From the NCBI RefSeq assembly GCF_027409185.1, contig NC_084463.1:157468369-157532368 (forward strand): 64,000 nt of DNA. Reading direction: 5' to 3'. Below, one piece after another: positions 48,701 through 58,859 of this stretch. The first letter of the stretch is position 1. Each line of letters opens with the position of its first letter. A model generated the notes under the pieces. The model was not told where the DNA came from, did no database searches, and saw nothing but the letters and a program-made list of their open reading frames with translations. The position numbers were made by a program, and so were the translations under genes. The stretch is from Cynocephalus volans (lineage: Eukaryota > Chordata > Mammalia > Dermoptera > Cynocephalidae).

Positions 48701-48965
48701 CAGCAACAATTTTTTTTGTACAAGTTGGTACGGGTAGGAACATTGAAAAAATGAGCTCTGAGCTTTGGGGTACTAGTTCAGCAAGCACAAGATAAGGTTT
48801 GAATTTTGGTTTGTTCTAGACCCCAGCCCCAACCCAAGGAGGCTTATCTGGTGTTCAGAGAAGGGGACTTACCAGGGGCAGGTGCCAGACTGATTACAAA
48901 TGATACTTACCCTCATAGAAGCAAAGGGCCAGAGTGACCAGCAGGAGACACAGGGACAGCCTCAT
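45784..48965 (-). CDS. SCGB1D-like: Lipophilin-like secretoglobin (SCGB1D family)
   Basis: This is a small secreted secretoglobin of the lipophilin (1D) group. Its three coding exons on - are 48911-48965, 46997-47184 and 45784-45810. The junctions are G|GTAAGT, CTGTTCCAG|CC, TTG|GTAATT and CTATTTCAG|AA. Exon sizes 55 and 188 equal those of the SCGB2A genes here. The product has 89 residues (human SCGB1D2 has 90). Residues 1-21 form the signal peptide (MRLSLCLLLVTLALC...). Cys24, Cys65 and Cys88 are the three family cysteines. 'VAAELEVKKCIDQM' is the SCGB1D hallmark region, and Asn50 (NAT) is a possible glycosylation site. The reading frame is intact. Human SCGB1D2 pairs with SCGB2A2; here the gene lies about 20.7 kb upstream of the right SCGB2A gene on the same strand. 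Which 1D member it corresponds to is not resolved. Confidence 0.93.
47315..47405 (-). mobile_element. MIR relic in the SCGB1D first intron
   Basis: 'CTCCAGATCACACAGCAAGG' followed by 'GGCAGAGCTAGGA' is the reverse complement of a MIR core. Confidence 0.5.
48480..48660 (-). mobile_element. MIR relic in the SCGB1D first intron
   Basis: 'CACTCCATACTCATGGTCAC', 'GATAAGAAGAGCTGGATGAG', 'TTGGCCCAGGGTTATA' and 'GGTAAGTAGCAGAGCCCAGA' follow the antisense MIR consensus order. Confidence 0.7.
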
Positions 48966-49013
48966 AGTTGTTTACTTTGCTTTTAGCTTTTAGCATGAGC
49001 AAAGCAGGAGTGA

Positions 49014-49066
49014 TTTGGAGGTGACCACAGGAGGCTGGGAGTCTATGGAGCCCAGGGCTATTTGTA
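49014..49066 (-). promoter_or_regulatory. Core promoter of SCGB1D
   Basis: On - a TATA-like TACAAATAG (49058-49066) is followed 34 bases later by CACCTCCAAA (49014-49023). The same ten bases lie beside the TATA-like box of the SCGB2A genes. The start codon is 49 bases further on. Confidence 0.55.
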
Positions 49067-49079
49067 CCTGGTGAGTCTC

Positions 49080-50140
49080 CCTGGTCCTGCCCACACATGC
49101 ATGTGGCAGGTCACAAGGCCTGGATTCCAGCCATGCTTACTCAGCTAGGCTGATACCATCCATCAGGGTCACATCCTCACACTTCCCAGCATCCAAGTTG
49201 GGCTGAGCACAGGGGAGAAGCCCTGAGGGAACCCTGCTCCATCCTCGGATGCCTCTGGATGTGTTCCCTGTATCCTCAGTTTGCTTCAGAGCTTTTGATG
49301 ATTTGATCTTTTTCTTCCTTTTAATGCAGAGTATTGTGTGAGTTCTAACATCAGGAGTTAAGATCCCACAGACATGGAAGGTGGGGACTGTCTTTAGTTA
49401 GGGGACAGCAGCCTCATAAGGAGCCCACTTTGACCCCCCTCTGCTGTTCTGACAGCTGACCAGGAGTGTTTCCATCACACATTGATCAAGTCTGAGCAAG
49501 AACGTCCCTCTCCCTCAGCACGTCCATCACCACCATTTTACCCAAGGGCCCCTTACAACACTGTTGAGCACATGCCACCTTTGGAGAATTTCCTTGGGGA
49601 AAGCAACTGCTCCACCTGCTCTCTACCTGGCCTCACTCCATGGCCAGAGTCCCTGTTTATGGGTGGAGTTGTCCACTGAGCCGAGGTTCCAATTTCCTGT
49701 CCATGAAGAGCAAGCCTCCTGTGCCGACCAGCCCCCCCCATGTCACCACAGGGCTGATGTCATGATTAAATGACCCCCACTCTTTTATCCCAAGAAGCTC
49801 CTGGGGTGCCAGGAGCCGAGCAAGCATCAGAGGTGCTGGAGGATCCTCCGCTCTAGGGCAGCACAGGGAGACAGTGGTAGTGACGAGAGATGGACAGGGA
49901 GGCGCTGGCTTCCCCTTGTCCCTGGAGGACACGTCTCTCACTTCCGACCTCACTCTGCAGCCCGGGCCAATCTCTCTTCTAGTGGGAGGTGAAGGCAGCC
50001 CCCAGACAAAGCGACACACTCCCCACCTGCCCTTCCATGCCGCGACGTCACGCTCCACGTGAGGAGGAAGAGTCTTCTGTCAGCAGACATTTCCCACTAA
50101 ATTAAAGTATATGTGAGAGGAGTCAAGCCCAGGCCAGAGG
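49080..50140. other. SCGB1D upstream flank, no gene seen
   Basis: Unique-looking sequence without a recognisable exon. It is the likely place for distal regulatory elements of SCGB1D, but I can name no site with confidence. Confidence 0.35.
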
Positions 50141-50335
50141 TTTTCAGTGTCTGCTGTACAGTCAAACGACTTGGGATCTTTTAAAATGCACAATTTCTCA
50201 CACCCTCTTCTTGGGAGGTTTTGATTCAGTAGGTGTAGAGCGGGGCCCAGTCACTTGAACTAATTAAATCTCCTCTGGTGATTCCACTGGACAGCAGGCC
50301 TGAGCGCCACTGAGAAACACCTTTGTTAAAAAAGG
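50140..50335 (+). mobile_element. DNA-transposon relic (hAT-Charlie type, tentative)
   Basis: The order 'TTGGGATCTTTTAAAATGCA', 'GATTCAGTAGGTGTAGAGC', 'GGTGATTCCACTGGACAGCA', 'TGAGAAACACC' is typical of small noncoding Charlie-type MER elements. Confidence 0.45.
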
Positions 50336-50429
50336 GCAGTGGCAGCTTTGCTTGGGTTGCAGTGGAGTACAGTGGTGGTTCCCTCTTCCAACACACAGGA
50401 TGGTGGGGGGTGTCTGGAGCCAACTCTGC

Positions 50430-50605
50430 CTCCATCGCCAGGGACGGGGAGGTACAGGGTGAAGTCCATGGCAGAGTTCTGACCCACGTTTATGGGCTAT
50501 TGGACCTTAGAAAAATTACTCAGGTTATGTAAACCCAGTTTCCTCTTCTGTAAAAGGAGGAAAATAATAGTGCCTGTGTCATCGGGACGATGTAATGATT
50601 GACTG
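50430..50605 (+). mobile_element. MIR relic
   Basis: 'ATTACTCAGGTTATGTAAAC', 'CAGTTTCCTCTTCTGTAAAA' and 'AATAATAGTGCCTGTGTCAT' match the 3' half of MIR. A short TG-rich run follows at about 50608-50630. Confidence 0.65.
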
Positions 50606-50639
50606 ATTGTGTGTGCGGGTGTGTGTGTATAAAATTTAC

Positions 50640-52110
50640 TTTGGTTACATACTAAACATTAAATGTCTGTAATATTATCTGGTGCTCTTTGTCAAACATG
50701 TCATAGACTGCCACCCATTCCTAGTTTAGAGCACAGCCAAAGTCAAGAAAGCAGTGATTTTTCTCAGATTATAAGGAAACCTAGACACACTCCCACCATC
50801 TGAAGTGAATGGGGGAATCCCAGCTATGGTCTCCGAGTCTACGGACCCACAGACATGAACTAGGTAGTCAGACCTTTGTCACAGCAGCTGAGCCATGAGG
50901 AATTCTGCACCTCGGTGGAGCAGAGCTTGTGCTGGCACAGGCTTGGCCATCAGCTGTATATTCCACTAGGGAAGACGTGCCTCTCTCAGAGAGGATCGAT
51001 CCCAGTGTCTTTACTGTTCCTGGAGCTCTGCACCCCTGCTCAGGGTTTTTTAGTTTATACGTGGCACTTTTTATAGCTGCTCTACTGCTTTAGTCATTGG
51101 CTTTAGAACTTTCCATCTGCAGAAGACTGATCCCTGACCCCAGTGCCCTGGTCAGAGCTCCCATGTGTAGGCTTTGCTGGCACCCTGCACCTCTCCTTGG
51201 CAGCAGCTCCCAGGTTGCAGTTCTGCAAATGTAGAATCAGTTAACTGATGTGAGCTTCCCTGTGGACTCTTAGCTCCATAATGGCAAGGGCAGCATTTGG
51301 CTTTGCTCTTACCTGCTTAGCACCACCTGGCTTGGTTAGGGTCCTTCTTTAGTGTAAAAAGATGGATGCCCACTATGCCCGGCTTCCTTTTGGGCAGTTA
51401 AGGGATGAAAGTTAGTAGCATGGTGGTGACAGTGGTGAAAGAAATTCAGTGGCTTCCCGTGTCCCGAGAGACCAGTGGCAAGAGGATGACCATCTGCTCA
51501 TCACCCCAGCTCCTAATTGCTGACTATAATCCAAAGTTTCCAACAAACCATAGTCGAGTGGGATTTAACGTCAAACCAAGCTCCAAATTTATGGAAGGAA
51601 GCTCCTTTTTCGTTTTGCTGGTCAGGTAGGAAGGTCACAGCCTCTGAGCAAACAGGCCCAGCAGTGGCCAAGCCCTTAGGGGCTCATCCTCGATCTGTCC
51701 ACAGCCAGGAGCAGAGGGCTCTGTGCAAACACAGCAGGCACGGGAAGTTCTGAGGGAAGCTTGGGAAGCGAGGACGGACACACAGAGCAGCATGTCTGAG
51801 AGATACACAAGGATCTATGGGGTCTTGTCCTACAGAAATTTGGGTGGAGGGAGCCTGGGAGACCGGCATGAGGGGAGACGAGACAGTGTCAACCACAGGG
51901 CTGGCCGTGGCACATCAGGTGGCCAGTTAACCTGGAACATAAAGGGACACAGTGGACTGAGGAAGGCTTTGGGACTGTGGGGATGGTATAGGACAAACCA
52001 CAGAGTGTTTCCATTGTGCTCAGTGTGAGATGGTGGCAGAATGGGTGGGAGAGCACATCACCAGGATTTTTGTCCCAGTGCCTATTGCTGGATTTCAGAT
52101 CTTGAGTCAG
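50640..52110. other. No gene seen; a short L2-like tail inside
   Basis: About 51265-51345 looks like an L2 3' end (CTTAGCTCCATAATGGCAAG ... CTGCTTAGCACC). The rest is unassigned and the open frames are short and featureless. Confidence 0.4.
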
Positions 52111-52114
52111 AATC

Positions 52115-52780
52115 ACACGGTCTCTTTATACCCATTAGCATGGCCACTACCAAAAAACAGAAGAACAAGTTTTGGCTATAACGTGGAGAATTAGGAAACC
52201 TTGTGTGCTGCTGGTGGTGAAATGCGGAGCTACTGAGGAACACAATATGCAGCTTCCACAAAAATTAAAAGTAGAGTTGCCATACGATCAAGCCACTCCA
52301 CTCCTGGGGATACATCCAAAAGAACCACAGACAGGGTCTACAGGAGACATTTGCAAACCTATGTTCAGAGAAGCTCTCTTTACAGCAGCCAAGGGGTGGA
52401 AACAACCTGTCCACTGACACACGAATGAACAAACAAAACGTGGATTAAACATACAATGGAATATCATTCAGCCTTAAGAAGGAAAGAAGTCCTACCACAT
52501 GCTACAAAGTGGATGAACCTTGAGGACATTTTACTATGTGAAATTACCAGTCACAGAAAGACAAGTAGGGTCTGATTCCACATATAGGAGGCAACTATAG
52601 CAGTCAAGTTCACATAAACAGAAAGTAGAATAGAGGCTTCCAGGTGGAGGGAGAAGAGAATAGAATGTTCAATAAAAACCATCAAAATAATAGTGAACTA
52701 ACTATATCCGGAAACATGCAAGTGTTACCCTCCACACAGGGCCTATGAGTCAAAAAATGTGTAGCTAATAATAATGTTGG
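52115..52780 (+). mobile_element. L1 3' end relic
   Basis: 'TACGATCAAGCCACTCCACT' near 52282, 'CCTGGGGATACATCCAAAAG', 'ACAATGGAATATCATTCAGC' and 'TCTGATTCCACATATAGGAG' are the L1 ORF2 end and 3' UTR. Confidence 0.85.
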
Positions 52781-52794
52781 TAATAAAGTGGTTA

Positions 52795-52965
52795 GCCACG
52801 TTTTTGGATTATTCTATGGCCAGACACCGTAGAAAACAAAATGGATCACATTCAATCCTTTCTACAAATATATAAGATAAGCTAATAATTCTCACTTTAC
52901 AATTGAGACAACTGACTCACAGAATTTAAGAAACCTGCTAAAAGTTACACAGTTTGAAACTTTGT
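52795..52965 (-). mobile_element. MIR relic (antisense)
   Basis: 'CTCACTTTACAATTGAGACA', 'CTGACTCACAGAATTTAAGA' and 'AAAGTTACACAGTTTGAAAC' are a degraded antisense MIR. Confidence 0.5.
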
Positions 52966-53189
52966 GATGTGTGAAGCAACAATGGCGAACTTTCAGTGGG
53001 TAGGTTGCTGGTGGTGACTTAGATGGGCTGGAGGTGCATGCAGGTTACTTTCTGTCTCAGTTGCTTCTTGCATTTCAGTTTCCATCACAGATGAATCCTT
53101 CTAGTTGATGACACATTACACTAGTTTTTCACTTGGAGTTTTTCCTTTCTTTTTTCTTTCTCTTTTTCTAAAAGAGCTCACCCACTGAC

Positions 53190-54010
53190 AACACCCAGTG
53201 CTGGCAGTATGTGGAGCAATGGGAAATGTTCATCCTTGCTTCTGGGATGCAAAGTGGGACAGCCACAGTGGAAGGCAGGTTGGCAGTTTATCACAAAACT
53301 AATCATCTTCTCACCAAACCATCCAGCATATGTGTGCCTTGCTATTTACCCACTTGTGTTGAAAACTTATGTCCTGAAAAAATCCTGCACATGGATGTTT
53401 ATAGCAGCTTTATTCATAAGAGCCCTAAGTTGGAGTCAACCAAGATGTCCTTTAGCAGGTGAATGAATGAAAAATTGCACATTCGGACAATGGAATCTCA
53501 TTCAGTGACAAGATGAGCTTTCACACCATGAAAAGTCATTTAGGAAGCTAAATGCATATTACTCTGGGAAAAAAGTCAATCTGAAATGGCTACATGCCAT
53601 AGAATTTCAATGATGACACGCTGGAATAGGCAAAATTATGGAGAGAGCACAAAGGTCACTGGTCACCAGAGGTTAGGAGGAGGAGGGATGAATAGGCAGA
53701 GCACAGAGGGTTCACAGGGCAGTGAAACTGCTCTACGATGTTATAATGGTGGATACATGTGATTACATGTTGGTGAAACCCACAGAATGTGCCACACTAA
53801 GAGTGAACCCTAATATAAATGGTGAACGTTAGGTGATAGTAATGAGTTGGTGTAGGTTCATCAACTGTAACAAATGTCCCACTCCAGTGTGAGATGTCAA
53901 CAGCAGGGAAGCTGTGGGCACATGCGGTAGGGGCTATGTGGGAACTCTGTACCTTCTGCTCAATTTTGCTATAAGCCTGAAACTGCTCAGAAAAATAACG
54001 TCTATTTTAT
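53190..54010 (+). mobile_element. Second L1 3' end relic
   Basis: 'GCACATGGATGTTTATAGCA', 'GGAGTCAACCAAGATGTCCT', 'GGACAATGGAATCTCATTCA' and the 3' UTR block ending 'CTGCTCAGAAAAATAA' are older L1 features. It is a separate insertion from 52115-52780. Confidence 0.8.
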
Positions 54011-54760
54011 AAAATGGAGAGAAGGAATATATTAGTGAAAAACTACAAAGTTTCAGTAAGTAGAAATAAGCTTTAGATATCTACCATAAAGAATGGTGAC
54101 TATAATAAATTATAATGTGTTGTATATTTCAAAACTCCTAAAAGTAGATTATGAATGTTTTCACCACAAAAAGTATGTGAAGTGATAGGTTTCTTTATTA
54201 GCCTGCTTTAATCATCCCACACTGTAAACATATATCAAAATACCACATGCATCCCATGTACACAATTAGTGTTTGTCAATTAAAAATCAAATTTAAAAGC
54301 GAGGGGAAAAGTGATGTTAATATTTTCTTTAAATAATGGCAAAAATCTATACTGAAAACAAGTGAATCCATAAATCAGCCGGTTTTTACACGTAGTTAAT
54401 CATCTATCAAGGAAATCTAAGACAATGTGCTGAAAAAGTACTAGAACTCATAAGAGTTCATCAGCTTAACTGAAGAGAAGATCACCATATAAAATCAATC
54501 TCTTCTTGTAAACCAGCTATTGCCTTTTATAACACAATGGAAAAATTATATTATTGAAAATGGTATCAAAGCAATAGCCAAAAATGTATTGAAATATGTA
54601 TTTAGAAATATGCGAAACTTTAAGGAAAAAATCCTGAAATTACATGAAATTCACACAAATGTAAAAGGGAATCTAAGTAAATGGGGGTGCACATCTTGTT
54701 CTGAAGCAAATATTAGAAAATTTAAAGATGTCAACTATTTGCAACTTGCTTTTCAAATTC
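54011..54760 (+). mobile_element. Further L1 fragments
   Basis: About 54011-54300 looks like an L1 3' UTR tail ('TATCAAAATACCACATGCAT', 'GTGTTTGTCAATTAAAAATC'). About 54310-54760 resembles L1 ORF2 ('AATCCTGAAATTACATGAAA' near 54632). The 119-codon frame at 54520-54879 is a chance reading of this. Confidence 0.55.
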
Positions 54761-54884
54761 AAGCTGCCCCTCAGAGCACTAATTGGACAGTTGTGTGCTT
54801 TGTTTTGAATTCTGAAGTGCTGTTTGGATCTTTCAGATTTAGAATGCATTCATTCATAGAGGTGTGGAGAGGAGCCTGACTCTG

Positions 54885-55095
54885 GGGCCAGACCACCTGG
54901 GTTCAAGCTCACCTCTGGCATTTTCTACTTGTGGGATCTCAGCAAGTTGCTTAACCTTGCAGCCTCAGTTTCCACATCTGCAAAATAAAGGTGATAATAA
55001 TAATGCCTACGTCATAGGACTTTTGGAAGGAATAATGAATTAAAGGAAAATTATTCAGCACAGTACCTAGCAATAAATGTCAATTATTTCAGTTA
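54885..55095 (+). mobile_element. MIR SINE relic, well preserved
   Basis: 'CTCTGGGGCCAGACCACCTG', 'GGGTTCAAGCTCACCTCTGG', 'CTCAGCAAGTTGCTTAACCT' and 'CAGTTTCCACATCTGCAAAA' match MIR over most of its length. An A-rich run follows at about 55108-55123. Confidence 0.8.
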
Positions 55096-55129
55096 TGTAA
55101 CAAAACCAAAAAAAAAAAAAAAAGTACAA

Positions 55130-57530
55130 CAAACTAAATCACTTCATTCCCAAAATAAAATATCAAACTTTATCAAGTTGAGTCTGTCAACAAGAAATAT
55201 TTATTTATCCTAAATATTAACAAACTGTGCTTCAGAATCTGGCTCTGGTTTTGTTGACATTTCTCACACTTGAGATGAGATCATTTCATTTTGATAACTT
55301 GATTTATTGTTTATGGTCAGGTATAAGTGTTATTGGAGTTTTAAAGCCCTTAGTAGTGAATAAGAGAACTAATAATATGGGAGAGTGGTGAGTGGGGACA
55401 CATATTGTTTACCTACAAGGAACACAAAATCTTTGGATTCCTGTCCTCAACAGGATGTCCTGCTCACACATGTCCTTTGGGTGAGGTTATAATCCATAGA
55501 TTCTCTAGGGACTTGCTGTTCAAACTGATGAACACAGACCTGGGTGGTGGAAAGTTTTAAGGGACCACTTGCAGATCCGCACGTCCCAATGCACCCTTAC
55601 CATACATGCATCACATGGGCACACTGGATCCTGTTTCCACCTCCCCTGTCCCAATCACTCTTGTTCCATTTTACGCAAGACAGAGGCACACCCGTCCTCC
55701 ATCAGAATCCTAACACAGAGCATGGACTCTGCACGTAGACATCTCTGGACTTCAAAGAAACCACCCAAAGTATTGCTTTGTGGTACACAAAATTTTTCTA
55801 TGTCAAGTGGTATCTAATTTCCTGATTTTAATAAAACAAAGGAGGTCTTAATTTACCAGTGGCTTATATCCTTAAAAGCAAATTTGAATGATAGCTCACT
55901 ATTTCATTTTTAGCCTATACTGCAGAGAAATTCAGATAAATGAGTGACGTTGCTACCACAAATATCATTCTTATCTCAACTGCTCATTGATGCGACAAGT
56001 ATTTTCAGAGCTTACATCTATAAGACGAAAAATATGAAAAATGTCCTCCTTTTTAGCAATTTGTAATATTATCTATGGATATATAAAATTAAAATAGGCT
56101 TCATTCAATTCATTAACAGAAAGATTTACATTTTATTTATTTAATGATTATCAAACACAGAAATATATATGCCAGGTTGTTAGTTAACACTATACAAATC
56201 CCTATTGGCACCCAAGTCACCAATGCACCTGATGTTACAAACTCCTCATATTCAGGGTTCTTGAGCAAACTCTTGATTGTAAGTGAGGCCCATGGTATAG
56301 AAAAGGCCATTGGACATCGGTGGTTCTTTCCTTCTCTTTGCTCACCAAACCTTGCCATGACCTGATGGTTCTGTGATGTCTAGAAAAAAGGAAGGGAAAA
56401 AAATCAGAAATTCTTGGTTTGCTCCTGAAATTTCCAGGACAACACCTTCTTCTTGTGTGCACTGCCCTACATGTGCTGTTTATAATATCAGAAGCCAGGC
56501 CGGGGACCACTTAGGACACAACCTAGGGTTCAGGACCCTTCATCCACAGGCAAATTGACTTCATACATCCTCTCCCATCAGTGAGGCCCTCCATGATCCA
56601 CCTACAACACATACACTCTCTGGATGGCTACCCTACATTTTGCTTCAGTAATGCAATTCTGACCTCTGTAGTTGGAATTAAATCCAAACTCACAGGAACG
56701 TCGAAACAATACATGTAGTAGGTGAAGAGCTGCACAGACTTATGCAATTCCACTCACTGTTGACATATTACTGTGGGTGCTTTAGTAATACACACTCCTC
56801 ACGGCAATTCTATTTAACAAAGACTCAGGGCAAAAGTCTCAATTTGTGGAACAGATTTTGCAACAGGTATGCAAAGCCTTAAACATCCAGTGACAACCAT
56901 CTATCATATACCACCTCCAGAGCTCTGGCAAGATTGTACACAAGTCCAGAGGAAAAGCAAGGAGGAAATAAATTACAATGAAAGTGGCTTATGTGGCCTA
57001 AAGCCCTCCCAGTGTCATGATGAACGTGCAGGCTGCACTCAGTTAACTGTGGGACTCTACTCCTATGGGAGCATCATGGGCCCATGAGAGATCTGGGTAG
57101 TGTTCCTGCATTTTTCCTCAACCATGTACAAGGCACTTGAATGTCAAGGACTCTCCTTCCATGCTCAGTTCCCTTTTAGAAGGAGGCAAGCCTGCCAGAC
57201 CAACTGCAGGCTCTGTTCCAATACATTGTTCTATCTGAGAACTGATCTTGCAACTATAACTCTCTCTAAATCTCCTCTTGATGTCTGCTTCTGTGAGAAG
57301 AAACCATAAGCTTCCCAGATCTGTGTGAAGATAATTCCAGGAACACGGTAGCAACAGCAGGGAAATATGTTCCAGCATTGTTTCAGAGAGAAAATTAGTC
57401 CAGCTTTCATAATCTCATTTGATATTTGTCTGTGTCTCTGACACCACTAACCGGCTGTCCGGATGTCTTCCTGAACTCAACAGGAAAAAGGCAGGGAGGC
57501 AAATTAACGAAATCAAGGATTTGCTGTTTG
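55130..57530. other. No gene seen
   Basis: AT-rich sequence with short frames on both strands, none with a recognisable domain, splice context or conservation that I can test. About 55540-55840 may be an old repeat of unknown family. Confidence 0.35.
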
Positions 57531-57539
57531 GATATAATT

Positions 57540-57690
57540 TTCCATCTCTAGGTTATGTGCACTACATGTGCTTGGAAGAGTCTCTTAATCTTTCTAAGTC
57601 TCAGTAAATGAAGACTGCCCTTTCAGAATTACGTGAAAGTTGTAGAGATGAAATAATAGCATCTGTGCAAGGCTCTCAGCATCGAGCTTT
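57540..57690 (+). mobile_element. MIR relic
   Basis: 'AGAGTCTCTTAATCTTTCTA', 'GTCTCAGTAAATGAAGACTG' and 'GAAATAATAGCATCTGTGCA' match the middle and 3' part of MIR. Confidence 0.55.
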
Positions 57691-58200
57691 ACTCGGGTTA
57701 CCTCTTTAACATGAACCATCCAGGCAACCTCATTTCTCTCCAAACAAGGCAGCTCGAGTCATTTTCACGTCCCCCACAGCACCATCTTCCAAACGCTCCT
57801 CCCTTCTCGACCACACACCACCAACATGACCATATCTAACCCTGTTATTCCCTCTGCCCACGTGGCCAATCCTGAGTCCAGGCTCTACTCAGCATCTGTC
57901 TCATCATTTCATCAGCCTGTGCTGCCATGGATTTCTTATCTCCTGCTCCTTGGGTGTAAAATTTGAGGAGACAGCCATTGTATACACCCACCTTGGTAAC
58001 TCAGAACACTTTTTTTCAAGAGAAGCAAACTGGTCAGTTTTTTGAACTAGTGCAAACACAAGTGGAATTTCATTTCACTTTGGACACTTTGTGCAAGGCA
58101 TTCAGGAACGGGACTTAAGGGCTCCTCCTACCTGCCAGTATACATGGCAATGTTCAGATGGATTCAGATTCTATATAAAATGGTGCCATCTTGAGGGTCA
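57691..58200. other. Possible L2 fragment, no gene
   Basis: 'CACCACCAACATGACCATAT' to 'TTGAGGAGACAGCCATTGTA' has the flavour of an L2 3' region, but the match is weak. Confidence 0.3.
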
Positions 58201-58214
58201 AATCTTACACTTGT

Positions 58215-58520
58215 GTTCTATTTAAGAAAACTCACCAGACATTTCCTACTCTGTGCCATTCCTGTGCTAGGCTTTGGTCATTAAAAGAACAAAAAGACCC
58301 ATTCATGCACCCAAGGACCTTCCATCTCATGGGGGAGACACACAAATAAACATATTACTTCAGTACAATGAGCAAGGGCTTAGGCAGAGATGTGTTTAAG
58401 GAACATCAGAGTGTGGGAAATGTCTGCATAAACCAATCTGGGCATCCAGAAGGGGCTTTATGGAGGGCATGATGAAGAGAGAAATAAGAAACATCTAGGC
58501 TAAGTAACACTTCACCTTCA
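58215..58520 (+). mobile_element. L2 fragment (tentative)
   Basis: 'CTACTCTGTGCCATTCCTGT', 'GTGCTAGGCTTTGG', 'CCATCTCATGGGGGAGACAC' and 'GGGGCTTTATGGAGGGCATG' follow the order of the common L2 block. Confidence 0.45.
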
Positions 58521-58813
58521 GCTATTCTGCACAGGGTCAATGCAGAGGAAGACCTGAGTGCACTGCATGATGGGAACTCAGCAGAATGACTCCTGGGAAG
58601 AGGGTGGAGCCTGCAACCAGGTGAACCAAGATTGTGAAACTGCCTCTGAATTTGCACAGAGGATAAGATTCAGCCCCCATTGGGAGGGTAGATGGCGATA
58701 ACTACACATAGTGTAAGTGCTGCCTGCACCCTGAGAGCGAGAGAGGACTACAGCCATGGCAGAAAACTCTGGATTTATACTTAGGCAGGATCTTTGAAAA
58801 CTTTGATTCATAT

Positions 58814-58853
58814 CATTATTATTATTATTTTATTATTATTATTATTATTATTT
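58814..58853. repeat. (ATT)n microsatellite
   Basis: A trinucleotide run with one interruption (TTTT). Confidence 0.9.
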
Positions 58854-58859
58854 TGCAGC

